Shown: positions 19,157-27,369 of the stretch, one piece after another
Layout of the letters: each line of letters begins with the position of its first letter
Numbering within the stretch: the stretch's first letter is position 1
Origin: Gaiella sp.
Lineage (GTDB): Bacteria > Actinomycetota > Thermoleophilia > Gaiellales > Gaiellaceae
Assembly: GCA_027493885.1 (NCBI GenBank)
Contig: JAOSJZ010000001.1
Span: 1,674,001 to 1,738,000, forward strand
Length of the DNA: 64,000 bases
Reading direction: 5' to 3'
Program-made: the position numbers and the translations under genes
Notes under the pieces: generated by a model
The model's input: the letters and a program-made list of their open reading frames with translations, nothing else
What the model was told of the DNA's origin: nothing
The model's database searches: none

Positions 19157-20065
19157 CTACGCGGCGGCCGTGCTCCTGCGGCGGAGCCACGGGTCGGCGA
19201 TCAGCGCCGCGATCGCGCCCAGCAGAAGGCCGGCGAGCCCGCCGATCGCCGCCGCGTTACGCCTGCTCGTTGCCGAGGCCCGCTTGGCGACGCCCGGCTG
19301 CACGACGTGGCTCAGCTCGACGTTCTGGGCGAGCGAGAGGAGCTGGCGCGCGTTGTTCAGGTCCTGGAGCACCGTCCCGCGGCGCTGCTCGGCGCTGTTC
19401 ACGGTCGCGTTCGAGTTGGTCGAGACGAGGAGCTTCTCGGCGAGCGAGAGCGTCTTGTCCTTCAACGCGACGTTCTGCTGGCTCGTCGCGGCGGCGATGC
19501 GCCTGTTGATGTCGTCGAGCTGCTGCTTGTCGTCGTCGATCTGCGCGCGGAGCAGCTTCATCTTCTGCTCGACGTACGGGACGACCGCGGTGACGACCGT
19601 GTTCGCGAACGAGTTCACCGCGCGCTCGGCCTTGGCCTTCGTCGGCCCGCGCACCTCGATCTCGACGAGCGGCGTGAAGTTGCGCGCGACCTGCCCGGGC
19701 TGCACGACGGCGGTGGAGGTGACGTTACCGCGCAGCTGCGCGGGTCGCAGGTTCGCCGCGTCGGCGGCGACCTTGATCGCGGCCTCGCTGCGGATGATCT
19801 CGCTCACCGTCTTGGGGTTGGTCTGCAGGCTCTGCAGCTGACCGCCGCCCGACGGGGTGAACGGCTGGCCGAGGTAGATCAGCGCCTGCGCCTTGTAGAC
19901 GTCACCGCTGCCGATCGAGACGAGCACGCCGAGGATCGCGCCCACGACGAGCCCACCGACCGGCAGCCACCAGCGCGCGGTGATGCGCTCCCAGCCCGAG
20001 CGGAGGTCGACCTCGCGCTCGGCGTCGGGGTCGACGAGGCGCTCCCTCTCCCGAACCTCGCTCAC
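19157..20065 (-). CDS. Wzz-like polysaccharide chain-length determinant (co-polymerase)
   Basis: This 302-aa protein has two membrane segments (about 33-52 and 272-290) flanking a long extracytoplasmic part with coiled-coil (EQKMKLLRAQIDDDKQQLDDINRRI), the Wzz/PCP layout. The tyrosine-kinase domain of some actinobacterial PCPs is absent, since the protein ends after the second helix. Wzz proteins set polymer length with Wzy. The ATG overlaps the stop of the upstream epimerase once that gene is frame-corrected (ATGA). Confidence 0.82.
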   Translation of the reverse strand: MSEVRERERLVDPDAEREVDLRSGWERITARWWLPVGGLVVGAILGVLVSIGSGDVYKAQALIYLGQPFTPSGGGQLQSLQTNPKTVSEIIRSEAAIKVAADAANLRPAQLRGNVTSTAVVQPGQVARNFTPLVEIEVRGPTKAKAERAVNSFANTVVTAVVPYVEQKMKLLRAQIDDDKQQLDDINRRIAAATSQQNVALKDKTLSLAEKLLVSTNSNATVNSAEQRRGTVLQDLNNARQLLSLAQNVELSHVVQPGVAKRASATSRRNAAAIGGLAGLLLGAIAALIADPWLRRRSTAAA

Positions 20066-20989
20066 GGCGCCGCGACCCTACCAGCGACCCAGTCCCACTG
20101 GGCCTGCAGCCCCGTCGGCGAGTGGCGTCGTGGGGCGCCAGCCGAGCTCGCGCTCCGCCTTGGCCACGTCCGCACGCGTCCGGCGCACGTCGCCGACCGC
20201 CGCGCCGTGGCGCTCGACGCGAAGCCGTCGCCCCGCCACGCGTTCGGCGAGCGCGATCGCATCGGTCAGCGAGGACTCCTCGCCGCCGCCGAGGTTGTAG
20301 ATCTCTCCCGGGCGGCCGCGCTCCATCGCAGCGATCGTTCCGGCGACCGCGTCCGCGACGTACGTGAAGCTGCGCGACACCGAGCCGTCGCCGAAGAGCC
20401 GGAAGGGCGCGCCCGCGTCGAGTGCCTCGAGCATCGGCGTGAACGCCATGTCGGGGCGCTGCCTCGGGCCGTAGACGGTGAAGTAGCGCACGCCGACGGC
20501 GTCGAGGCCCGCGGTGCGGGAGTGGGCGTAGGCGAGGTGCTCGACGCAGAGCTTCGTCACGCCGTAGGGCGAGATCGGGCGAGGCACCGTCTCCTCGCTC
20601 GTCGGGTAGCTCTCGGCGTCGCCGTAGATCGAGGACGACGACGCGTAGACCACTCGGGCGCCGCGCCGCGCCGCGGCCTCGAACAGGCGACCGCTCGCGT
20701 GGACGTTGCGGCTGACGTAGTGCTCGAAGCCCGGGCCGAAGCTCGCGCGGACGCCGGGCTGCCCCGCGAGGTGGTAGACCGCGTCGACGCCCGCGAGCAG
20801 GCCGTCGAGGTCGGCAGCGAGCAGATCCGCCTCGAGGACGTCCAGCGCCGCGGCGTTCTCCCGCTTCCGCGCGGGGTCGTAGTAGTCGGTGAACGCGTCG
20901 AGCGCGACGAGCTCGTGACCCGCGTCGAGCAGCGCCTCGGCGAGGTGCGAGCCGATGAAGCCGGCCGCGCCGGTGACGAGCGCCCGCAC
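20062..20989 (-). CDS. NAD-dependent nucleotide-sugar epimerase (UDP-glucose/glucuronate 4-epimerase-like), frameshifted near 20110
   Basis: The corrected protein is 308 aa, an extended SDR with VTGAAGFIGSHLAEAL, SSSSIYGDAES, and YGVTK (catalytic Tyr-Lys). GVRYFTVYGPRQRPDMAF is typical of UDP-glucuronate 4-epimerases. The C-run at 20110-20113 holds one extra base: the frame as given ends AAGPVGLGRW, while the corrected one reads ADGLQAQWDWVAGRVAAP and stops overlapping the Wzz start. GTG start at 20989, one base from the stop of the ATP-grasp gene. It makes an activated sugar for the glycan. Confidence 0.87.
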
Positions 20990-20990
20990 C

Positions 20991-21998
20991 TCAGGTCTCC
21001 CCCGGCTCGGCGGCGATCGGCTCCGGCAGCTCCTCCGCGAACGGCACGAGCTCGCCGTCGCCGTCGGTGACGAGGCAGAGGTCGGAGAAGAAGCGGGTCA
21101 TCACGACGCCGGCGCGGAACTCGCCGAGCCGAGGCTCGGGGCGCTCGCCGCGTGCGAGCGCGAGCGCGAGCTCCGGGTAGCGGCTGCCTGCGGCGAGCGG
21201 CAGGGGGAACGCGCCGCCGAACCGTGGGTTCACGTCGGTCACGGGCAGCGAGCCGTCCGGCTCGCGGAAGCACTGGATGTTCGCGGGGCCGACGATCCCG
21301 ATCGTCTCGGCCACGCGGGCGCCGTGCTCGATCAGCTCGGGGTCCTGGAGCGACTCGCCCTTGATCGACTCGCCGCCCTTCGACTGGATCATCGAGCGGG
21401 GGATCGCGTTGAGGCATCGCGCGTCCGTGTCGCAGAAGACGTCGATCGAGAACTCGACCCCGAGGCAGCGCTCCTGCACCATCGACTCGACCGGCGTCGT
21501 GCGGACGTGGAAGGCCAGCTGCTCGGGGTCCTCGGCGTGGTAGATGTGGCGCGAGCCGAAGCCCTCGCGCACCTTGACGAGCAGCGGGTAGCGGGCGTCG
21601 GCGGGCACCTCGCCCGGCAGCCAGGTTCGCGGGCTCGGGATCCCGCGCGCCTCGAAGAACGCGTGCGCGAGATACTTGTCGCCCATCGTCCGGCACACGT
21701 CCGGGGCGGGCGCGAGCACGAGCGCCGGCGCCAGCGCGCTGCGTGCCGCGGAGACGATCTCCTGGTCGAGGTCGGTGAGCGGGACGACGAGAGCGACGTC
21801 GTGCTCGGCGACGAGCGCGGCGAGCGCCGACACGTAGCCGGGGTCGTCGACCCGGGGCACGAGCGCCTTGTGGTCGGCGTGGTAGAGCGCCGGCGCGAGC
21901 GGGTCGAGGTCGGCGGCGACGGTCGTGGCGCCGGCGCGGGCGAAGGCGCTGACGATGTCGACGCGCTGCCCGGCGCAGGTGAACATGACCGTGGGCAT
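20991..21998 (-). CDS. ATP-grasp family ligase (CarB-like)
   Basis: This 335-aa protein has an N-terminal PreATP-grasp Rossmann part (VMFTCAGQRVDIVSAF, VVPLTDLDQE) and an ATP-grasp fold (MGDKYLAHAFFEARGIPSPRTWL, LLVKVREGFGSRHIY, metal-binding DVNPRFGGAFP). Members ligate carboxylates to amines or thiols using ATP. In polysaccharide clusters they may attach amino acids or other acyl groups to sugars; here that is inference. It is encoded between the epimerase and a GT-C membrane protein in a tight operon. Confidence 0.82.
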   Translation of the reverse strand: MPTVMFTCAGQRVDIVSAFARAGATTVAADLDPLAPALYHADHKALVPRVDDPGYVSALAALVAEHDVALVVPLTDLDQEIVSAARSALAPALVLAPAPDVCRTMGDKYLAHAFFEARGIPSPRTWLPGEVPADARYPLLVKVREGFGSRHIYHAEDPEQLAFHVRTTPVESMVQERCLGVEFSIDVFCDTDARCLNAIPRSMIQSKGGESIKGESLQDPELIEHGARVAETIGIVGPANIQCFREPDGSLPVTDVNPRFGGAFPLPLAAGSRYPELALALARGERPEPRLGEFRAGVVMTRFFSDLCLVTDGDGELVPFAEELPEPIAAEPGET

Positions 21999-22022
21999 CT
22001 CGACGTGGGAGGGTAGCGGGGG

Positions 22023-23303
22023 TCAGAGGACGAGGAACGGCAGCTGGGCGGCGACGAACGCGCCGAGCGCGGCCACGCCGACCGCCGTCCACGGCCGCCC
22101 GCGTGGGCGCAGCACGTCGATCACGAACGCCGCGCCCACCGCGGCCGCGGGAAGCGCCATCAGCAGGTACGTCCCCTTGATCGTGTCGCCGTCGGGCGAG
22201 GGGTAACGCACCGCGAAGGCGAGGAAGGCGACCGCGACCGCCGCCGCGCCGAGCGGGAGCACGGCGAGCGCGGCCGATCGCCGCGCGATCGCGAGCAGCC
22301 CCAGGGCGAGCACCCCCGCCAGCGCGAGCACCGTGGGCACGAGCCCGACGAGCGACTGTCGCGCGCGCTCGGCGACGACATGCGAGGGCAGCAGCCCCGC
22401 CGGCGGAGGCGGCGGGGGGCCGGCCCAGGTCAGCGCCCAGTCGCCCCACCAGTCCGCGTAGAGGTGCGGGACGAGCTCGTTCCGGAAGAGCGGCGTGATC
22501 GGATGCCCGAGCGCGCGGAGCGAGCGCGGCCCGAGGTAGAAGCTCGCCGGCCGCCGCTCGAGCAACGACCCGGGCGCGGCCGTCCGGTTGAACGCGAGCG
22601 CGCTGCCGTGCGCGACCTGCTGGTTCGCGAGCCATGGCGCGAGCAGGGCGACCGCGACGGCCGCCGAGACCGCGGGCGGAGCCCAGCGCCGGGTGCGCCG
22701 GGCGTCGACGGCGGCGACGACGAGCACCGCCGCGAGGACCGGGAGCGCCCAGGCCCGCGTCAGGCAGGCGAGGCCGAGAAGCCCGCCGGTCGCCGCCGCC
22801 GACCAGGGCGTCCATCGGGTGCGGAGCGCGCGCACCGCGACCAGGAGGCCGCCGCCCGCGAGGGCGACGGCGAGCGTCTCCGGGTGGTACATGGCCGCTG
22901 CCCGGACGAGCGCGGGCGACGCGGCCGTGAGGACGAGCGCAACGAGGTGGAGCGCGTGCCGCTCCGGCCAGAGGACGCGCGCGAGGAGCAAGACGAGCAC
23001 GCAGACTGCAAGCCCCGCCACGGCCGCGAGGAGCTGGCCGGGACGCTGAGGGTCTCCCAGGTCCAGGGAGGCGGTCACCCGGCCGAGAGCGCCGGCCAGC
23101 GCGAACCAGAGCGGCGGGGTATGCCAGACGCCCGATTCCTCCGCCGAGGGCAACCGGTACTCGTTCGAGACGACCCTGGCGTAGCGCTCGTTTGCGAACG
23201 CGTCGTAGCCGCGCAGCCAGTCGTAGTGCCACGCGTTCCAGGCGAGGAGCGCCGCCTCGGCGAGGAGCACCGCCGCCACCGCGTCCCGGTAGCGGCGCGA
23301 CAC
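22023..23303 (-). CDS. Polytopic membrane protein, GT39/PMT-like glycosyltransferase (GT-C fold)
   Basis: 426 aa with about 10-12 hydrophobic segments. An acidic/aromatic first loop (WLRGYDAFANERYARVVSN) follows helix 1, as in GT-C enzymes that use polyprenyl-phosphate sugars at the outer face. A large hydrophilic loop (about 225-285, with a six-Pro run) precedes the last helices. The substrate is unknown. It is in operon with the preceding small membrane protein (4-bp gap). Confidence 0.72.
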   Translation of the reverse strand: MSRRYRDAVAAVLLAEAALLAWNAWHYDWLRGYDAFANERYARVVSNEYRLPSAEESGVWHTPPLWFALAGALGRVTASLDLGDPQRPGQLLAAVAGLAVCVLVLLLARVLWPERHALHLVALVLTAASPALVRAAAMYHPETLAVALAGGGLLVAVRALRTRWTPWSAAATGGLLGLACLTRAWALPVLAAVLVVAAVDARRTRRWAPPAVSAAVAVALLAPWLANQQVAHGSALAFNRTAAPGSLLERRPASFYLGPRSLRALGHPITPLFRNELVPHLYADWWGDWALTWAGPPPPPPAGLLPSHVVAERARQSLVGLVPTVLALAGVLALGLLAIARRSAALAVLPLGAAAVAVAFLAFAVRYPSPDGDTIKGTYLLMALPAAAVGAAFVIDVLRPRGRPWTAVGVAALGAFVAAQLPFLVL

Positions 23304-23307
23304 GCGC

Positions 23308-23712
23308 TCAGTACGCGCAGTCGTAGGTCACCTGCCGCTGCGTGGGGGACGGCTCCCGCTGCCAGCGGGTCACGTAGCGGCCGCGGACATCGAGGAACGC
23401 CGCCGTGACGCCGCGCCCGGCATAGCCGGCCCGGAGCCGCTCGACCTCCGGCTCGCTTCTCGCGATGCTGATCGTGACCGGGTTCGTCTCGATCACCGTG
23501 CCGAGCGCGCCGCCGCTCGCCGAGGCCGCGACGGGGTCGTCGGTCGTCGTCTCGACCGGGACACCCTTCTCGCGCTCGAGGCACGTTCGCGTGCGGTCGA
23601 GGGCGGTCGGGTCGTCGTGGCCCAGCGACCACGCCGACGCCACCACGAGCTGCGCGAGCACGACGGGGAGCGCAGCGGCGAGCCCGATCCTGGCCGCCCG
23701 CCGCTCGGTCAT
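23308..23712 (-). CDS. Small membrane-anchored protein of unknown function
   Basis: 134 aa with one N-terminal helix (about 7-28), then an extracytoplasmic domain with two or three Cys residues (RTCLEREKG and the terminal YDCAY) that could form a disulfide. No family is recognised. The ATG overlaps the stop of the phosphoglycosyl transferase gene (ATGA), so it is coupled with glycan initiation and may be an accessory factor (inference). Confidence 0.6.
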   Translation of the reverse strand: MTERRAARIGLAAALPVVLAQLVVASAWSLGHDDPTALDRTRTCLEREKGVPVETTTDDPVAASASGGALGTVIETNPVTISIARSEPEVERLRAGYAGRGVTAAFLDVRGRYVTRWQREPSPTQRQVTYDCAY

Positions 23713-24294
23713 TCGCCGGGACGCCAGCCGCCGGTCGCTCCCTTGTAGGTGCCGCCGAAGAGCGCGAGCGGGGTGCGCGCGAGGATCTTCAGGTCCACGC
23801 GCGGGGAGCGGTGCTCGACGTACCAGACGTCGAGCTCGATCCGGTCGGCCCAGGGCAGGGTCGCGCGGCCGTGGATCTGCGCCCAGCCGGTGAGGCCCGG
23901 CCTGACCTCGAGGCGGCGCCGCTGGCGCTCCGTGTAGCGCTCGACCTGGTAGCGGAGCGTCGGCCGGGGGCCGATCACGGACATGTCGCCGCGGACGACG
24001 TTCCAGAGCTGCGGCAGCTCGTCGATCGACGTGCGCCGCAGAAGCCGGCCCGCCCGCGTGATGCGGGCATCGCCCCGGTCGACGGCGAAGCCTGCGCCCT
24101 GGCGCTCGGCGCCCTCGACCATCGTGCGGAGCTTCAGGAGCTCGAAGTCCTCACCGTCCTTTCCCACCCGCGTCTGCCGGAAGAGCACCGGCCCGCCGTC
24201 CTCGAGCTTCACCGCGAGCGCGGCGGCCGCGAGCAACGGGCTCGCGACGACGAGCCCGGAGCCCGGCGAGCGCGACGTCCGCGACGCGGTTCAC
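23709..24294 (-). CDS. Phosphoglycosyl transferase (bacterial sugar transferase, WcaJ/PglC-type), frameshifted near 24262
   Basis: The corrected protein is 194 aa. It moves a sugar-1-phosphate onto undecaprenyl phosphate, starting the glycan on the inner membrane. The re-entrant helix region reads NRVADVALAGSGLVVASPLLAAAALAVKLEDG, followed by GPVLFRQTRVGKDGEDF, FELLKLRTM, and RTSIDELPQLWNVVRGDMSVIGPRP (catalytic Asp-Glu area), RPGLTGWAQI. One extra base in the CCC at 24262-24264 breaks the frame. It is the short monotopic form without the N-terminal four-helix part. The GTG start overlaps the stop of the PIN toxin gene (GTGA). Confidence 0.87.
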
Positions 24295-24689
24295 GCGCCG
24301 AGGCGCCTCATCGGCTGGCCCGTGACGTCGGCGATCAGCTCGAAGTGGCGGTCGCAGTGCCAGAGCTCCGCGCCTGCATCCTCCGCGGCGGCGGCGGCCA
24401 TCAGGTCGACGGGCGACGGACCACGGTGGTATCCGCGCCACGCGAGCTTCCCGAGTACCTCGACAGCGCGCGCCTCGATCGCAGTGGACAGGGGAATGCG
24501 CCGCAGAATGCCGTACTCCCGAGCAAGCCCGCCGAGCGCATCTGCGCTTCTCGCGGCCCGCAACAACTCGAGCTCGATGACCGTCGTCATCACCACCCGG
24601 TCGGACTCCAGCGCCTCCGCGAGCTGGACCGCGACGTCGTCGGAGCCGCGTCGCATCCAGACGCTCGTATCGGCGAGCACATCGCTCAC
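24291..24689 (-). CDS. vapC: VapC-like PIN-domain toxin
   Basis: This 132-aa PIN-domain ribonuclease has the acidic set Asp at about 7 (LADTSVW), Glu around 39-41 (TTVIELELLRAAR) and Asp about 94 (SPVDLMAAAAAED), plus CDRHFELIA near the end. VapC toxins cleave tRNA or rRNA when not held by their antitoxin. The ATG overlaps the antitoxin stop (ATGA). Its own stop overlaps the start of the phosphoglycosyl transferase, an unusual coupling for a toxin gene. Confidence 0.87.
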   Translation of the reverse strand: MSDVLADTSVWMRRGSDDVAVQLAEALESDRVVMTTVIELELLRAARSADALGGLAREYGILRRIPLSTAIEARAVEVLGKLAWRGYHRGPSPVDLMAAAAAEDAGAELWHCDRHFELIADVTGQPMRRLGA

Positions 24690-24943
24690 GCCGTCGGACG
24701 GCGCTTCTTGGGAGGCGTGCTCAGAGCGCCCACCGGCACCCTGGGACGCCGAAGCTCCTCGTATTCCTCCTGCGTGGGGACAGGCAGCGTCCCGTCGAGG
24801 ACCCTCTGCGTCAGCCGGCGCCGCAGCACTGCTCCCCGGGCCTCGAGAAGGGCCTGATGAACCGTCTCCTTGAGCGTTCGGGTGCCGAGCAGCTCCGCCA
24901 CCTCGTCCGACAGCTCGCGGTCGATGTCGATACTCGTCTTCAC
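24686..24943 (-). CDS. vapB: VapB-like antitoxin
   Basis: This 85-aa protein has an N-terminal ribbon-helix-helix DNA-binding segment (VKTSIDIDRELSDEVAELL, then TRTLKETVHQALLEA) and a basic/proline tail that would wrap the toxin. The GTG at 24943 matches the usual start of this family; the frame is open upstream but unrelated. It probably represses its own operon. The pair sits within the glycan locus. Confidence 0.82.
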   Translation of the reverse strand: MKTSIDIDRELSDEVAELLGTRTLKETVHQALLEARGAVLRRRLTQRVLDGTLPVPTQEEYEELRRPRVPVGALSTPPKKRRPTA

Positions 24944-24998
24944 ACGCTCAGGATATCCGAGGGAGCGGCGGGCGGATATCCGCCTTTCCCGCCCTGTC

Positions 24999-26108
24999 TC
25001 AACGCGTCCCCTCCGCCGCCTCCCACGTGGCGGGGACGCCGCGGCGAAGGTAGTTCCAGAGCGCCTGCACCGTCGCCCAGGTGACGTAGACGTAGTACCG
25101 CGCGATCGGGACGCCGGCCGCAAAGGCCGCGAGCACGGCGAGCTGGCCGAGCAGCGCGAGGGCGTACGGCCAGCCGGTGGGGGCGAGGACGACGCTCGTC
25201 CCGAGCAGCGCGACGTGGAGGAGGCCGCTCGCGTAGCGAAGGACGCGGTGCGAGAGGACCGACACGAGGTAGCCGGGCGGCAGCCGGCGCAGCATGGAGC
25301 CGCGGAGCGTGATCTCCCAGCAGTGCTCGAACATCCGCACCTTGCGCGCGTACTCGGTCTCGTTCGTCGGCGTCGGCTTCTCGAACGCGACCGCCTCGGG
25401 CTCGTACACCGCGCGGCGGCCGGCCTGCACCATCCGGTAGGGAAAGGCGAGGTCGTGACCCCAGCGGGGGTCGACCTCGACGTAGTCGGCGCGGCGGAGG
25501 GCGTAGATCGAGCCGTTGCCGCCGGTGACCGACCCGAGGCGCGACTCCCGCTCCCGCAGCCAGAGCTCGTAGCGCCAGTAGAGACCCTCCCGGTTCGACC
25601 CGGTCGCGTCCTCGAGGCGGAGCCTGCCGCACACGTAGGCGACCTCCGGGTCGGCCAGGCTCGCGGCGAGGCGGCGGAGGGCGTCGGGGGCCCACGTCGC
25701 GTTCGCGTCGGAGAACGCGACCACGTCGCTCTGGGTCTCCCGCACCGCCCGGTCCTGCGCGGCGACCTTGCCGCCGCGCGGGCAGTCGAGCAGCCGCACG
25801 CGCGGCTCGCGCGCCGCGACGGCCTCGACGAGCTCGTTCGTCCGGTCGCTCGACGCGTCGGAGGCGACCACGATCTCGAGCTTCTCCGCGGGGTAGTCGA
25901 GCGCGAGGAGGTTCTCGAGTCGCCGCTCGATCACGGCCTCCTCGTTGTAGGCGGCGACGATCACGGCGGCCGACGGCTCGGCGGTCTCGTCCTCTGCCAC
26001 GCGGCGCTCTCGGACGCGAGCGAGCGCGCCGGCGGCCAGTGGGTAGCCGACGTGCGTCCACGCGAGCGCGGCGGCCGAGCCCCAGAACAGCGTCTTCAGC
26101 ACGGGCAT
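24999..26108 (-). CDS. Membrane GT2 glycosyltransferase (processive type)
   Basis: 369 aa with one N-terminal helix, a cytoplasmic GT2 domain (AAVIVAAYNEEAVIERRLENLLALDYP, VVASDASSDRTNEL, FSDANATWAPDAL, TGGNGSIYALRR, WGHDLAFPYRM) and several C-terminal helices. This is the layout of hyaluronan/cellulose-synthase-like enzymes, but the typical QxxRW motif is not obvious. ATG 26108 gives the sensible start MPVLKTLFWGSAA; the frame is open to 26237 but would overlap the divergent gene. Confidence 0.83.
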   Translation of the reverse strand: MPVLKTLFWGSAAALAWTHVGYPLAAGALARVRERRVAEDETAEPSAAVIVAAYNEEAVIERRLENLLALDYPAEKLEIVVASDASSDRTNELVEAVAAREPRVRLLDCPRGGKVAAQDRAVRETQSDVVAFSDANATWAPDALRRLAASLADPEVAYVCGRLRLEDATGSNREGLYWRYELWLRERESRLGSVTGGNGSIYALRRADYVEVDPRWGHDLAFPYRMVQAGRRAVYEPEAVAFEKPTPTNETEYARKVRMFEHCWEITLRGSMLRRLPPGYLVSVLSHRVLRYASGLLHVALLGTSVVLAPTGWPYALALLGQLAVLAAFAAGVPIARYYVYVTWATVQALWNYLRRGVPATWEAAEGTR

Positions 26109-26151
26109 CGGCGCGAGTGTAGTTCCGCCCGCGCAGCTAGTCTCGCCCGCC

Positions 26152-27369
26152 ATGGGCACACCCTCCGTGACCCGGCCGATCCGTGTCCTGCGCGTGATCG
26201 CGCGGCTCAATGTCGGCGGCCCCGCACTGCACGTCACCTACCTCGCGCGCGGCCTCGCCGAACGCGGCTACGAGACCACGCTCGTCGCGGGAGACGTGGC
26301 GCGCGGCGAGGAGTCGATGGCCTTCGTCGCGGATCGGGTGGGAGTCGAGGTCGTGCGACTGCCGGGGCTGTCGCGCGAGCTGTCGCCCGTGCGCGACGCG
26401 GTGGCGGCCTGGCGGCTCGCGCGGATCATCCGGGCCGTCCGGCCGGACATCGTCCACACGCACACCGCGAAGGCCGGCGCGGTGGGACGTGCGGCGGCGC
26501 TGCTGGCGCGCACGCGGCGACCCGTCGTCGTCCACACCTTCCACGGGCATGTCCTCCGCGGCTACTTCGGCCGAGCCGGAACGCTTCTCTTCCGCGCGAT
26601 CGAGACGGTGCTCGCGCGCGCGACCGACCGCCTGATCGCGGTCAGCCCCGAGGTGCGAGACGAGCTCGTGGCGCTCCACGTGGCGCCGAGGGACAAGTTC
26701 TCCGTGATCCGGCTCGGCATCGAGCTCGAGCCACGCGTCTCCTTCGACGGCGACGTCGCGGAGCTGCGCCGCCGTACCGGCATCCCGGCGGACAGGTTCG
26801 TCGTCGGCTGGTTCGGTCGGATGACCGCGGTCAAGCGCACCGACGACCTGCTGACGATGCTCGCAGGCCTCCGGGTGCGCGGCGTGGACGCGCTGCTCCT
26901 GCTCGTCGGCGACGGCGACGACCGCGCGCGGCTCGAGCAGCGCGCGCACGACCTCGGTCTCGCGCGCTCGTGCCTCTTTCTCGGCTACCAGGAGCACGTG
27001 GCGCCGTGGTACGCCCTCTGCGACGCCGTCGTGCTGACGTCCGCGAGCGAGGGCACGCCGGTGACGATCATCGAGGCCCTCGCGGCCGGACGGGCCGTCG
27101 TCGCCACGAGGGTGGGTGGTGTTCCGGACGTGGTGGACGAGGGCGAGACGGGCTTCCTCGTCCGGCCGGGCGACACGCATGCGATCGCCGAGCGACTCGA
27201 GCTTCTCGCCCGCCAGCCCGAGCGGCGGGCCGAGATGGGGCGCACCGGGCGAGAGCGCGTGCTGCGCCGCTACGCCGTCGAGCGGCTCGTCGACGACGTC
27301 GACCGGCTCTACCGCGAGCTGCTCGGGCTCGGGGACGGGGCCACGAGCTCGGAGACGAGTCGCCGGTAA
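26152..27369 (+). CDS. GT4 glycosyltransferase
   Basis: 405 aa, two Rossmann domains (GT-B). The N-terminal half has the glycine loop RLNVGGPALHVTYLARGL, HTHTAKAGAVGR and HTFHGHVLRGYFG. The C-terminal half has VGWFGRMTAVKRTDDLL, VGDGDDRARLE and the donor-binding EX7E region SASEGTPVTIIEALAAGRAVVATRVGG. It is transcribed away from the membrane GT2. Its last 61 bp overlap the 3' end of the convergent GT4 gene. Confidence 0.88.
   Translation: MGTPSVTRPIRVLRVIARLNVGGPALHVTYLARGLAERGYETTLVAGDVARGEESMAFVADRVGVEVVRLPGLSRELSPVRDAVAAWRLARIIRAVRPDIVHTHTAKAGAVGRAAALLARTRRPVVVHTFHGHVLRGYFGRAGTLLFRAIETVLARATDRLIAVSPEVRDELVALHVAPRDKFSVIRLGIELEPRVSFDGDVAELRRRTGIPADRFVVGWFGRMTAVKRTDDLLTMLAGLRVRGVDALLLLVGDGDDRARLEQRAHDLGLARSCLFLGYQEHVAPWYALCDAVVLTSASEGTPVTIIEALAAGRAVVATRVGGVPDVVDEGETGFLVRPGDTHAIAERLELLARQPERRAEMGRTGRERVLRRYAVERLVDDVDRLYRELLGLGDGATSSETSRR

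Noticed and set aside
18008-21070. 1020-codon open frame on the plus strand
   Set aside because: Antisense to four clear genes (GT2, Wzz, epimerase, ATP-grasp); its product is low-complexity Arg/Glu/Asp.
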